This document shows, in pieces, positions 7,967-16,945 of a DNA stretch of 64,000 nt. The stretch lies in the NCBI GenBank assembly GCA_903824725.1, contig CAIJXU010000064.1:213457-277456 (forward strand), written 5' to 3'. The stretch's first letter is position 1, and the number at the start of each line of letters is the position of its first letter. Position numbers and translations under genes: made by a program. This DNA comes from an uncultured Bacteroidota bacterium (lineage in GTDB: Bacteria > Bacteroidota > Bacteroidia > Chitinophagales > Chitinophagaceae). The notes under the pieces were generated by a model, which searched no databases, was not told where the DNA came from, and saw only the letters and a program-made list of their open reading frames with translations.

Positions 7967-8884
7967 ATGAATGAGGCACTCATCAATCGGTTGCGATCCA
8001 TTGGCAATAAGTCCGTTGGCTTTATCTTATTTGTAATTTGCTTATTAGCTATTTATAATAAGGTGCTGCATAATGAAAATTTGAATCAATATAGTGCTGA
8101 TATTAAAATACAACTTGGTAAAATTAGCCTAGTGGAGTGGGTCGTTTTATTAATACTTTTTTTGTGCAATTATTTAATGGAGGCAATAAAATGGAAGTCT
8201 TTATTAGCATCTTGGCATCCCATTTCAATCATTGAATCCTTCAAATCGGTATTAGTAGGGCAAGCTTTTGCCTTTTTTACCCCTGTTCGTTCTGGAGATT
8301 ATGTAGGCCGCATTTTATGGTTGCCTAGTGGCAGTAAAATGAAAGGACTTGCACAAATGGCTTGGTCTTCTTATGCACAATTATTAATTACATTAGGGCT
8401 AGGAAGCGTCGCTCTTTTTTTTAATTTGCCTTTTTTTTCATGGTTAAAATGGGTGGCACCCTTTATTACGGTTGGTGCTTTTATGCTGTATTTTCATCCA
8501 GGTTATTTTAAAGGGTGGTTAAAAAAATTAACCACATTACAAATTGACAATACACTAAAAATTAAATTAATCATATTATCCTTGTTTAAGTATATGTTTT
8601 TTGTATTACAGTATACTTGGGTTGTAAATAGGCTTCAAATACCTATCTCTTTTCTGGATTTATGGATTGCCCTAGGGGTGCTTTTTTTGGCCTTAAGCAT
8701 CATTCCTGCCATCAGCATTACGGATTTAGTGATACGTGGGCAGCTTATTGTATTATTGCTTGAGCCATGGTATACCAATAGTTTAATGTTGATTTGTTTA
8801 AGTACCATTATATGGTTAGTTAATTTTTTATTACCAGCCTTATTTGGAGCTATATTATTATTGAAATTCCGCTTAAAACAATAA
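7967..8884 (+). CDS. Lysylphosphatidylglycerol synthase TM region-like membrane protein
   Basis: A 305-residue integral membrane protein with about eight hydrophobic segments. The segment LMEAIKWKSLLASWHP followed by SFKSVLVGQAFAFFTPVRSGDYVGRI is the hallmark of the family named after the membrane region of lysylphosphatidylglycerol synthase. There is no soluble aminoacyl-transfer domain, so it is not itself a lysyl transferase; members without that domain are thought to act in lipid movement or envelope building. The ATG at 7967 is preferred over a TTG at 7958. It probably forms an operon with the DUF3108 gene 21 bases downstream. Confidence 0.8.
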   Translation: MNEALINRLRSIGNKSVGFILFVICLLAIYNKVLHNENLNQYSADIKIQLGKISLVEWVVLLILFLCNYLMEAIKWKSLLASWHPISIIESFKSVLVGQAFAFFTPVRSGDYVGRILWLPSGSKMKGLAQMAWSSYAQLLITLGLGSVALFFNLPFFSWLKWVAPFITVGAFMLYFHPGYFKGWLKKLTTLQIDNTLKIKLIILSLFKYMFFVLQYTWVVNRLQIPISFLDLWIALGVLFLALSIIPAISITDLVIRGQLIVLLLEPWYTNSLMLICLSTIIWLVNFLLPALFGAILLLKFRLKQ

Positions 8885-8905
8885 TTTTACAACCAATCTA
8901 TTTGT

Positions 8906-9700
8906 ATGTTTTTCGTAAATTTTTTATTTATTGTCATCTCCTTATTTTGGCCTGTTCAGCCTAATAATGGCATTTGTAGTCAAATTAATACTGCGTATAA
9001 GACAGGAGAATCAATTAGATATACAATTTATTATAATGTCTTTGGTTTGTATATGAATGCGGGCAAAGCCGAATTTGCGACAAAGGAATCTACTTGGGAT
9101 AATTCCCCAGCTTATACTTTTACAGCAACAGGAAAATCTAATTCTAAATACGACTGGATTTTTAAAGTAAGGGATAAGTATGAATCTGTCGTTGACAAAA
9201 AAACTTTATTACCTTATCAATTCACAAGGCAAATTAATGAGGGAGGGTATCATTTAAAGCAGGAAGTACTATTCAACCAAAAAGCCAATACTGCAATAGC
9301 GGATGGCACTTTGTATAAAACGACTGATTGTACATTTGATGTAATTAGTGCTATTTATGCTGCTCGAAATATTAATTATTCGAATCTACAGCTCAATGAT
9401 AAAATAACGCTCAATTTTTTTTTAGATAAGGAATTGTATCCATCATATTTTAAATTTTTGGGAAGATCCGAAATCACCACTCGTTATGGAAGATTTAAAG
9501 TCATCAAATTTGCACCTTTGTTGTTAAAGGGGACAATGTTTAATGGAGGAGAAAAAATGATTCTTTGGGTAACAGATGACGAGAACCATATACCAGTTCG
9601 TATTGAAACCCCCATCATTATTGGAAGTATCAAAGTAGATTTGGACGCTTATGAAAATTTAAGACATCCATTAAGTTCCCTTCTTGAAGTCGTGGAATAA
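8906..9700 (+). CDS. DUF3108 domain protein, secreted
   Basis: A 264-residue protein with an N-terminal hydrophobic signal segment (about 1-20). The body matches the DUF3108 pattern: GESIRYTIYYNVFGLYMNAGKA near the start, the YESVVDKKTLLPY stretch, and a C-terminal WVTDDENHIPVRIE block. DUF3108 proteins are periplasmic beta-rich proteins of unknown function, common in Bacteroidota and Proteobacteria. It sits 21 bases after the LPG-synthase-like membrane gene and may work with it at the envelope; that is inference. Its 3' end converges on the metallo-hydrolase gene. Confidence 0.82.
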   Translation: MFFVNFLFIVISLFWPVQPNNGICSQINTAYKTGESIRYTIYYNVFGLYMNAGKAEFATKESTWDNSPAYTFTATGKSNSKYDWIFKVRDKYESVVDKKTLLPYQFTRQINEGGYHLKQEVLFNQKANTAIADGTLYKTTDCTFDVISAIYAARNINYSNLQLNDKITLNFFLDKELYPSYFKFLGRSEITTRYGRFKVIKFAPLLLKGTMFNGGEKMILWVTDDENHIPVRIETPIIIGSIKVDLDAYENLRHPLSSLLEVVE

Positions 9701-9712
9701 AACGATTATACT

Positions 9713-10573
9713 TTAAGGGTTAAGATTAAAAGTTGATTTTACCCTAATCCCTTTATCGGTTTCTTGTAAGTTGCAGCACTCGTGATGCGCATCGTGTTCA
9801 AAAAATAAAGTATAATCATGTTGAACAGCTTGTTTTAAAAACATTTCCTTTTCGGCTAATGTGATTAAGGGTTGCATATCATATCCCATAATATAAGGTA
9901 GAGGTATATGCCCTACACTTGGTAGTAAATCGGCCATAAATACAATTTGTTGTGCGCCAATACTGATTTTAGGTATCAACATTCCTTTGGTATGCCCATT
10001 CACAACAAAACAACTTATGGAAGGGCTAAAGTGTATCTCTTGCAATTGGTTACTGTTGTCAAATAGAGGTAGGCTAATTAATTTAAGCTGCCCACTTTGC
10101 TGTAGTGGTAAAATATTATCAGCCAAAAAGGAGGCTTTTTCTCTTTGATTGGGCTGCATTGCCTCATTCCATTGAGGCTCACTTACCCAATAAGTGGCAT
10201 TAGGAAATTGAAGTGATAAATTTTCATTCTCTCTGATTACAGCACCGCCCACATGATCAAAATGTAAATGAGTTAATAAGACATCGGTGATGTCAGTTGT
10301 TGTCATATTTAATTTTCCCAATGCCGCTACTAAAGAAATGGTATCGTGAGGATGATAGTGACTAAAAAATTTCTCATTTTGCTTTGTGCCCATCCCTGTA
10401 TCAATTAAAATTTTTCGATCACCTTCTATTACAAGTAAGCAACGCAATGCCCAAGTACACAAATTATTTTCATCTGCAGGGTTCAATTTATTCCAAATAG
10501 ATTTAGGCACCACCCCAAACATTGCACCGCCATCTAATTTAAATTTCCCAGTATCAATACTAAATACCTTCAT
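9713..10573 (-). CDS. MBL-fold metallo-hydrolase
   Basis: A 286-residue metallo-beta-lactamase-fold enzyme. The di-metal motif H102-x-H104-x-D106-H107 is visible in LLTHLHFDHVGG, after the strand ILIDTGMG. Further ligands fit GHTKGM and FMADLLPS, and a late histidine lies in FFEHDAHH. The layout resembles N-acyl homoserine lactonase and related hydrolases, but the substrate is not certain. The gene overlaps the end of the upstream transporter gene by 14 bases, so the two are translationally coupled. Confidence 0.87.
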   Translation of the reverse strand: MKVFSIDTGKFKLDGGAMFGVVPKSIWNKLNPADENNLCTWALRCLLVIEGDRKILIDTGMGTKQNEKFFSHYHPHDTISLVAALGKLNMTTTDITDVLLTHLHFDHVGGAVIRENENLSLQFPNATYWVSEPQWNEAMQPNQREKASFLADNILPLQQSGQLKLISLPLFDNSNQLQEIHFSPSISCFVVNGHTKGMLIPKISIGAQQIVFMADLLPSVGHIPLPYIMGYDMQPLITLAEKEMFLKQAVQHDYTLFFEHDAHHECCNLQETDKGIRVKSTFNLNP

Positions 10574-11867
10574 GTCCTTTTATTTTTGATGTTCGGTATA
10601 ACAATACAAATCCAATAATAAAAAATATACATAAGGCCAATACTGAATTACGTTGAGACCCTGTGATTTCATTTATAAAACCAAAGCTAAACATACCAAT
10701 GACGATAGCTATTTTTTCAGTAACATCGAAAAAACTAAAATAGCTAGTGGTGTCGTGTGTTTCTGGCATTAATTTAGAATAGGTACTTCTACTCACGGAT
10801 TGTATTCCACCCATGACAAAGCCTACCACAATGGCTAAAGTATAAAAGGGTAAAACACTATTTCTTGGAAGATAATAGCCCATAATACAGCCGCCAATCC
10901 AAATGAGGATGGCTACCATGATGGTATTAAAATTGCCCCATTTACTGGCCAACTTGGCCATTAAATTAGCACCCGGAATTGCAACTATTTGAATGATGAG
11001 TATCGCTATGATTAAATTGGTCGTAGGTATGTTTAATTCACTTTTCCCATATAAAGTGGCAGCCAGCATTACTGTTTGTACTCCCATATTATAAAAGAAA
11101 AAGGAAACTAAAAATCTTTTTAACACTGGCAGTGACTTAAGCTCTATCCAAACCTTATGAATTTCTTTATAGCCTTGTGTAAATATATTTTTGTGTTGTA
11201 CTTCTTTAACACCTGTTCCTTTCGGAAGTCTTGAAATAGCCAACCAGCCAAAACTCACCCACCAAATACCCACCAACAAAAAAGAAATTTGGGAGGCTTT
11301 GCCCACCGTAATTCCTAATAGTTCAGGTTTTAATACAAATACAAAACATATTAGTTGTAAAAGTACAGAGCCAATATAACCCATCATGAAACCTTTTGCA
11401 CTAATTCGATCTCTGTCCTCTGGCGCAGCAATTTCAGGTAGATAAGAATTATAAAAAACCAGACTTCCCCAAAAGCCTACGCAAGCAATGATCACTGAAA
11501 TGAGTCCTCCTATAATATGGTTGCTATCAAAAAAATAAAGAGAGGCACAAGCCAAACTACCCATGGTACAAAAAAAACGAAGAAACTGTTTTTTATTACC
11601 TCTAGAATCAGCAATGGAGGATAAGATAGGGGATAGAAAGGCAACAATAATAAAGGCTATAGCTAATATATAATTATAGAGAGCTGTGTTGGAAAATTCG
11701 TAGGCCCCAATTTTTATTTTATCAATTAAAGTATTTTCATTGCCGTCACCAGTGACTGCTTCATAATAAGCAGGAAATATAGTAGAAGTGATGACTAGAT
11801 TGTAAACACTATTGGCCCAATCGTACATGGCCCATCCGTTGACAACTTTTTTTGAGGCAGTTTGCAT
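10560..11867 (-). CDS. MFS transporter, UMF1 family
   Basis: A 435-residue membrane protein with about twelve hydrophobic segments. The N-terminus VVNGWAMYDWANSVYNLVITS and the motif FLSPILSSIADSRGNKK are typical of the UMF1 branch of the major facilitator superfamily, distantly related to yeast Atg22. The C-terminal half has GGIQSVSRSTYSKLMPE, another hallmark. Substrates of bacterial members are largely unknown. It overlaps the metallo-hydrolase gene by 14 bases. An AT-rich palindrome lies just upstream of the start. Confidence 0.87.
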   Translation of the reverse strand: MQTASKKVVNGWAMYDWANSVYNLVITSTIFPAYYEAVTGDGNENTLIDKIKIGAYEFSNTALYNYILAIAFIIVAFLSPILSSIADSRGNKKQFLRFFCTMGSLACASLYFFDSNHIIGGLISVIIACVGFWGSLVFYNSYLPEIAAPEDRDRISAKGFMMGYIGSVLLQLICFVFVLKPELLGITVGKASQISFLLVGIWWVSFGWLAISRLPKGTGVKEVQHKNIFTQGYKEIHKVWIELKSLPVLKRFLVSFFFYNMGVQTVMLAATLYGKSELNIPTTNLIIAILIIQIVAIPGANLMAKLASKWGNFNTIMVAILIWIGGCIMGYYLPRNSVLPFYTLAIVVGFVMGGIQSVSRSTYSKLMPETHDTTSYFSFFDVTEKIAIVIGMFSFGFINEITGSQRNSVLALCIFFIIGFVLLYRTSKIKGHEGI

Positions 11868-11872
11868 ACAGG

Positions 11873-11903
11873 TTTTATTAGTGTTTTAAAAATACTAATA
11901 AAA
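11873..11903. repeat. AT-rich palindrome between uppP and the MFS gene
   Basis: TTTTATTAGTGTTTT (11873-11887) is followed after one A by AAAATACTAATAAAA (11889-11903), a palindrome with a single G/T mismatch. It lies 5 bases before the MFS start codon on the minus strand and downstream of uppP. It could be an operator for the MFS gene or part of the uppP 3' end. Confidence 0.6.
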
Positions 11904-11923
11904 ACGCAACTCTCCTATAGTTG
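11900..11923 (-). terminator. Possible weak terminator after uppP
   Basis: On the minus strand CAACT and AGTTG pair around a seven-base loop, then CG and a short T run follow. The stem is only 5 bp, so this is weak; the adjacent palindrome may add to it. Confidence 0.35.
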
Positions 11924-11926
11924 GGT

Positions 11927-12739
11927 TTAGCAAAGATAATTAGTGTATAACAATATCAAAATAGTGATACCTAACACAATCCTGTACCAACCAAATGGGG
12001 CAAATCCCATTTTTTGAACAATTTTAATAAAAAACTGAACCGACACTAAGGCAACTATAAAAGCGACAACTGCGCCAATGAATAATGTAATTAGGTTATC
12101 TGCGGCGAATACTTCTGGGTTGGATTTGTACACATCTAAACTGCTTTTAGCTGAGGCTGCCAACATGGTCGGCACTGCTAAGAAAAAGGAAAATTCAAGT
12201 GCTGTTTTTTTACTTAATTTTTGGCTCATACCACCTACAATAGTTGCTGCACTTCGGCTTAATCCTGGAAATAAAATAGATAGTACTTGAAAGCAACCAA
12301 TGATGAATGATTTTTGATAACTTATTTCATCAGCATCATTGTTAATATTATTAGCCGCTTCATTTGATTTGAATAATTTATCAATAAACAATAATATTAC
12401 GCCGCCAGCAATCATGACGATGGCAATGACCCACAAATTATTTAAGGCTGCATCAATGTATTTTTTTAATAAAGCTCCGAAAATTAAAGCAGGTATGACT
12501 GCAACGATCAATTTTAAATAAAAGCTATAGTGCTTGAAATCAAAAAATCTTTTATAATAAATAACCACCACAGATGCAATGGCGGCCATTTGAATCACAA
12601 TCTCGAACAAGTCAACAAATGGGGTGTTTTCAATTCCTAAAAAAGGGTTTGCGAATTTCATATGTGCCGTACTGGAAATGGGCAAAAATTCGGTAATTCC
12701 TTCGATGATGGCAATGAGGATGGATTGAATGGTATTCAT
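11927..12739 (-). CDS. uppP: Undecaprenyl-diphosphatase
   Basis: UppP (BacA) dephosphorylates undecaprenyl pyrophosphate, recycling the lipid carrier for peptidoglycan and other envelope polymers; excess gives bacitracin resistance. The 270-residue membrane protein has both signature segments: EGITEFLPISSTAH at 13-26 with its catalytic glutamates, and GLSRSAATI in the second half. About eight membrane segments are visible. It lies downstream of ftsX and the DUF3098 gene, a cluster kept in many Bacteroidota, but here a strong terminator separates it from them, so it needs its own promoter. Confidence 0.95.
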   Translation of the reverse strand: MNTIQSILIAIIEGITEFLPISSTAHMKFANPFLGIENTPFVDLFEIVIQMAAIASVVVIYYKRFFDFKHYSFYLKLIVAVIPALIFGALLKKYIDAALNNLWVIAIVMIAGGVILLFIDKLFKSNEAANNINNDADEISYQKSFIIGCFQVLSILFPGLSRSAATIVGGMSQKLSKKTALEFSFFLAVPTMLAASAKSSLDVYKSNPEVFAADNLITLFIGAVVAFIVALVSVQFFIKIVQKMGFAPFGWYRIVLGITILILLYTNYLC

Positions 12740-12749
12740 AATAGGGTAT

Positions 12750-12782
12750 TAAAAAAACGATCCCGATGTATTCGGGATCGTT
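12750..12782 (-). terminator. Intrinsic terminator after the DUF3098 gene
   Basis: A perfect 11-bp stem (12756-12766 with 12772-12782; core CGATCCCGA) closes a TGTAT loop, and a run of seven A on the plus strand (12751-12757) gives the T tract for minus-strand transcription. It lies 15 bases after the DUF3098 stop. Confidence 0.9.
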
Positions 12783-12797
12783 GTAAGTCAAATAGGA

Positions 12798-13037
12798 TTA
12801 TGCTTTTTTAAATAAGGCGTAAATTTCTATCAAAAAGCCAATGATCATTAAGATTGGGGCTAAAGTGATTCGACGAAAGCTATACACTTCGTTTACATTA
12901 AATACATTAGGATCTGCGCTTTTTCCGCCTGCCATTAATAACATACCAGCAGCAATGAATACGACACCCACTAACATCCATAGGTAATTTGATTTACCAA
13001 ATAGGACTAATGATTTTTTTGTTTCTTTTTGAGTCAT
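12798..13037 (-). CDS. DUF3098 small membrane protein
   Basis: A 79-residue protein with two hydrophobic segments separated by the stretch GGKSADPNVFNVNEVYSFRR, the clear hallmark of DUF3098. These proteins occur in Bacteroidota next to ftsX and uppP, which is the arrangement here, so a role in cell envelope or division is likely but not shown. I chose the ATG at 13037 (MTQKETKKSLVLFG); the open frame to 13073 adds a low-complexity, lysine- and asparagine-rich start. It follows ftsX by 58 bases and is closed by a strong terminator. Confidence 0.88.
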   Translation of the reverse strand: MTQKETKKSLVLFGKSNYLWMLVGVVFIAAGMLLMAGGKSADPNVFNVNEVYSFRRITLAPILMIIGFLIEIYALFKKA

Positions 13038-13095
13038 AGTATTTTGTTTTTTACTGTTCTGTTTGTTCAACAATAGTTATGTTTATAAAAGATAC

Positions 13096-13971
13096 TTAAT
13101 AAAGTTCGTCTAATTTCATTTTTAGGTATTTTACGACACTGCGGTAGGTGCTGAACACCGAAATACCTACTCCTAGTATTATAATTCCTGCAAAAAGTAA
13201 CAAATCGTTTCCAACGCCTTGCATGGTCTTGATTTGCGGAAATTGTATTCCAGCCCATTGTATCAAGCCAAACAATAAAAATAAAGCAATAAAGGAACTT
13301 GTTAATCCATTCATTAAAGCACGCACCACTAATGGCTTCGCAATAAATCCTCTAGTCGCTCCTACCATTTGCATTGTCTTAATTAAGAATCGATTACTAA
13401 ACATGGCCAAGCGAATGGTATTGTCGATACTAATAATGACAATAATACATAGGATGATAGACATGACTAAAAAGATAACGCCAATTTTAGTGGCTCTTTC
13501 ATTTAGATTGGTGACCAAACTTTTTGGATATTGAATATCTGCTACTTCTGTTTTAAATTCACTCTCTATAACGCTACTGATATGATTTAAACTATCGGGA
13601 TTAACATAATTGGCTTTTGCAAAAAAATCAACACTTTCTGGAAGTGGATTTACATCTAAAATTTTAGCCCAATCCTCATTGTTTTCCTTATTCCAAATTA
13701 TTTTCGCCTTTTCCTTGTCGACATATTCTACATTTTTAGCGTAGGGCTGATTGGCAATATATTGCTGTATTTTGCCAATGGCATTTTTATCTGAAGTCCT
13801 TAAGTACACACTGATACGGATATCTTCTTTAAAATTATCGCCAATCGAATGCAGGTTGATAAATAACCACCCCATAATGCCCATAATAAACAAAACAATC
13901 GCGACCCCAATCACGCTATAAATATAATTGGGCTTGCTGCGTTTTAAAGATGCTGATCCGTTGACTGCCAT
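13096..13971 (-). CDS. ftsX: Cell division protein FtsX
   Basis: FtsX is the permease-like partner of the ATPase FtsE and activates peptidoglycan hydrolases at division. The 291-residue protein has a single N-terminal membrane segment (VIGVAIVLFIMGIMGWLFI), a periplasmic domain with RISVYLRTSD and VEYVDKEKAK, and three C-terminal membrane segments. The stretch IRLAMFSNRFLIKTMQMVGATRGFIAKP is the conserved FtsX cytoplasmic loop. The ATG at 13971 is preferred over a TTG at 14001, because the latter would overlap the promoter-like box. ftsE is not in this window. Confidence 0.93.
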   Translation of the reverse strand: MAVNGSASLKRSKPNYIYSVIGVAIVLFIMGIMGWLFINLHSIGDNFKEDIRISVYLRTSDKNAIGKIQQYIANQPYAKNVEYVDKEKAKIIWNKENNEDWAKILDVNPLPESVDFFAKANYVNPDSLNHISSVIESEFKTEVADIQYPKSLVTNLNERATKIGVIFLVMSIILCIIVIISIDNTIRLAMFSNRFLIKTMQMVGATRGFIAKPLVVRALMNGLTSSFIALFLLFGLIQWAGIQFPQIKTMQGVGNDLLLFAGIIILGVGISVFSTYRSVVKYLKMKLDELY

Positions 13972-13996
13972 AGCATTAAATTTTACTTGTTCACTT

Positions 13997-14037
13997 TGCA
14001 AATGTAGGGTTTTGAACGCTAATGGCTTACATTTGCA
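13997..14037. repeat. Perfect inverted repeat carrying divergent -7 boxes, ftsX/leuS
   Basis: TGCAAATGTA (13997-14006) and TACATTTGCA (14028-14037) are exact reverse complements 21 bases apart. Each contains TACATTTG, matching TAnnTTTG: the left one faces ftsX (27 bases to its ATG), the right one faces leuS (about 100 bases to its ATG). They could be divergent promoters, a regulator site, or both. Confidence 0.55.
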
Positions 14038-14136
14038 TAGGGTGAATTATCCTAATTTTTAGCCAAATGAAGTATTTTTTTGATTTTGGTATCATTAGGG
14101 TTCCCATTCGTCCTTTTTAAAAAGAAAAGCAATTAG

Positions 14137-16887
14137 ATGGAGTATCAATTTAGGGCCATTGAGAAAAAGTGGCAAACTATTTGGAAGGAGAAAAAAGCAT
14201 ACCAGGTGCCCAATGAAACGAGCAAACCTAAGTGTTATGTATTGGATATGTTTCCATATCCAAGCGGTGCAGGATTGCATGTTGGTCACCCCCTGGGTTA
14301 TATCGCATCAGATATTTATAGCCGCTTTAAAAGATTAAAGGGATTTAATGTATTGCATCCCATGGGATATGATGCTTTTGGTTTGCCAGCTGAGCAATAT
14401 GCCATCGAAAATGGAATACATCCGGCCATCTGTACGCAAGACAATATCAATAATTTCAGAAAGCAGTTAGATAATATTGGATTTTGCTACGATTGGGATA
14501 GAGAAGTTCGAACCTGTGATGCGACTTATTATAAATGGACACAATGGATTTTTTTACAATTATTCAATAGCTTTTTTGATAGAACTACACAAAAGGCTCG
14601 CCCCATAAAGGAGTTGGTTGCTCAATTTGAAAAGGAGGGGAATCTTCATTTTCCATGTCCTGGTGATGGGGTAAAGCAATTTACTGCACAGGATTGGAAA
14701 GCGAATTCCGAAAAACAGCAACAGGATATTTTAATGCAATACCGTTTGGCTTTTTGTGGTATTGGAGAAGTGAATTGGTGCGCGGCCTTGGGAACTGTTC
14801 TGGCCAATGACGAAGTGATTAATGGATTAAGCGAAAGAGGAGGACATCCTGTAGAAAAGAAAAAATTAAGACAATGGTATTTACGTATTACAGAATATGC
14901 AGATCGATTATTATCTGGTTTAGAAACAATACAGTTTAGTGAAGCCATGAAGGAAATGCAATCCAATTGGATTGGTAAAAGCGAGGGAGCGGAAATTGAT
15001 TTTAAAGTGAAAGACATTTCTGAAATTTTGCGAGTGTATACCACCCGTCCTGACACTATTTTTGGTGTTGATTTTATGGTAGTAGCACCTGAGCATGCTT
15101 TGATTGAAAAAATAGTGCCTAATTCGCATAAAGAAGAAGTTGAGAAATATATTAGTTATGTAAAAAGCCGTAGTGAAAGAGAAAGGATGGCAGAGAAAAA
15201 AATTACAGGTTGCTTTACAGGTGCTTTCGTTTTAAATCCTTTTAATGGGCAAGAAATTCCAATTTGGATTTCGGAATATGTATTAGCAGGATATGGTACT
15301 GGCGCCATCATGGCTGTGCCTTGTGGGGATGACCGTGATTTTAAATTTGCAAAGCATTTTAATATTCCTATTACCAATATTATTGGAGACGCATTCAATG
15401 GATTAGAGGCCAATCCGACTAAAGAAGCTATGTTAATGAATAGCGATTTTTTAAATGGTGTTATTCAAAAGGACGCGATCCGAATTGTAAATGATCGATT
15501 GGAAAGTGTAGGATTGGGTCATCGAAAAATAAATTATCGAATGCGCGATGCTGCTTTTAGTAGACAAAGATATTGGGGGGAACCTTTCCCAATTAAATGG
15601 AAAGAAGGCGTTGCGTATCCGATGGATGAAAAAGAGTTACCCTTATTGTTACCCGAAGTAGATAATTATTCCCCCGGTCCAGATGGAGAGGGGCCCTTAG
15701 CGAATATTGAATCTTGGAGGAATGCGCAATACGAAACCAATACCATGCCAGGCTATGCAGGAAGTAGCTGGTATTTTTTAAGGTACATGGATCCGCACAA
15801 TACAAATGAATTTTGTAGTAGAAAGGCCAGTGATTATTGGGGACAAGTGGACTTATATATTGGAGGAACAGAACATGCGGTAGGGCATTTGTTGTACAGT
15901 AGAATGTGGACGAAAGCATTATACGATTTAGGCCATATTGGTTTTGATGAGCCTTATAAAAAATTATTAAATCAAGGAATGATTCAAGGTAGTTCCAGAT
16001 TTGTATATCGTAAGCGTGGTACGCAAACCTTTGTATCAGCAAATTTAGCACATCAATATGAAGTAGATCAATTGCATGTTGATGTAAATAAAGTAGATGG
16101 CGTTGAATTGGATACAGAAGCCTTTAAAAAGTGGAAGCCCGATTATGCAAATGCAACATTTATTTTAGAAGATGGAAAATATATCTGTGGAGTTGAAGTA
16201 GAGAAAATGTCAAAGTCGAAATTCAATACGGTAAATCCAGACGACTTGGTTGAAAAATATGGTGCAGATACTTTTAGGATGTATGAAATGTTTTTAGGCC
16301 CTGTGGAGCAAAGCAAGCCATGGGATACCAAAGGAATCGAAGGAGTACATCGCTTCTTGAAAAAGTTTTGGAGATTATTTTTCGATGAACTAAAAGGAAA
16401 AGTATGGGTAGATGAGCCAGCCACTATGGAAGAGCTTAAAGTGTTGCATAAAACCATTAAAAAAATTGAGGAGGATACGGATAGACATAGTTTTAATACA
16501 GCGGTGAGTACATTTATGATTTGTATTAATGAATTATATGATCTAGGATGTCATAAAAAAAGTATACTGTCTCAGGTGCTTATTTTATTAACCCCTTATG
16601 CGCCTCATTTTAGTGAGGAATTATGGCAGGTATTAGGCCATGAGGGCATTATATTAGATGCCAGTTTCCCAGTGTTTGAGGAAAAGTATGTCGTTGAAAC
16701 CACTAAGGATTACCCTGTGAGTATTAATGGGAAAATGCGGACCAATATAGCCATTGAATTGGCTGCTACAGAGCAGGAAGTAAATGATATTGTATTGTCC
16801 AATGCATTGGTGCAAAAATGGATTGACGGAAAGCCTGTAAAAAAATTGATTTTTGTGAAAGGCAAAATGATAAATGTCGTAATTTAA
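14137..16887 (+). CDS. leuS: Leucine--tRNA ligase
   Basis: Charges tRNA-Leu with leucine. The 916-residue class I synthetase has the ATP site HVGHPLGY near residue 48 (HIGH type) and EKMSKSKFNTVNPDD near 690 (KMSKS type). The editing domain is present (YTTRPDTIFGVDFMVVAPEH and YGTGAIMAVPCGDDRDF), as is the anticodon domain and the short C-terminal LeuRS-specific domain (LIFVKGKMINVVI). An insertion near residues 150-220, with CPGDGVKQFTAQDW and GIGEVNWCAALGTVLANDEV, is where the zinc-type domain sits. A tRNA-Leu(TAG) gene, its substrate, lies at 38433. Confidence 0.97.
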   Translation: MEYQFRAIEKKWQTIWKEKKAYQVPNETSKPKCYVLDMFPYPSGAGLHVGHPLGYIASDIYSRFKRLKGFNVLHPMGYDAFGLPAEQYAIENGIHPAICTQDNINNFRKQLDNIGFCYDWDREVRTCDATYYKWTQWIFLQLFNSFFDRTTQKARPIKELVAQFEKEGNLHFPCPGDGVKQFTAQDWKANSEKQQQDILMQYRLAFCGIGEVNWCAALGTVLANDEVINGLSERGGHPVEKKKLRQWYLRITEYADRLLSGLETIQFSEAMKEMQSNWIGKSEGAEIDFKVKDISEILRVYTTRPDTIFGVDFMVVAPEHALIEKIVPNSHKEEVEKYISYVKSRSERERMAEKKITGCFTGAFVLNPFNGQEIPIWISEYVLAGYGTGAIMAVPCGDDRDFKFAKHFNIPITNIIGDAFNGLEANPTKEAMLMNSDFLNGVIQKDAIRIVNDRLESVGLGHRKINYRMRDAAFSRQRYWGEPFPIKWKEGVAYPMDEKELPLLLPEVDNYSPGPDGEGPLANIESWRNAQYETNTMPGYAGSSWYFLRYMDPHNTNEFCSRKASDYWGQVDLYIGGTEHAVGHLLYSRMWTKALYDLGHIGFDEPYKKLLNQGMIQGSSRFVYRKRGTQTFVSANLAHQYEVDQLHVDVNKVDGVELDTEAFKKWKPDYANATFILEDGKYICGVEVEKMSKSKFNTVNPDDLVEKYGADTFRMYEMFLGPVEQSKPWDTKGIEGVHRFLKKFWRLFFDELKGKVWVDEPATMEELKVLHKTIKKIEEDTDRHSFNTAVSTFMICINELYDLGCHKKSILSQVLILLTPYAPHFSEELWQVLGHEGIILDASFPVFEEKYVVETTKDYPVSINGKMRTNIAIELAATEQEVNDIVLSNALVQKWIDGKPVKKLIFVKGKMINVVI

Positions 16888-16945
16888 ACAATTGGAATTA
16901 ATTTAATCTAAAAGGGAATCGTTTGAATTCTTTAAAAATGTAAAT

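Noticed and set aside
15593..16051. 152-residue minus-strand frame inside leuS
   Set aside because: It is a shadow of the leuS coding strand, with no recognisable motif and no start signal.
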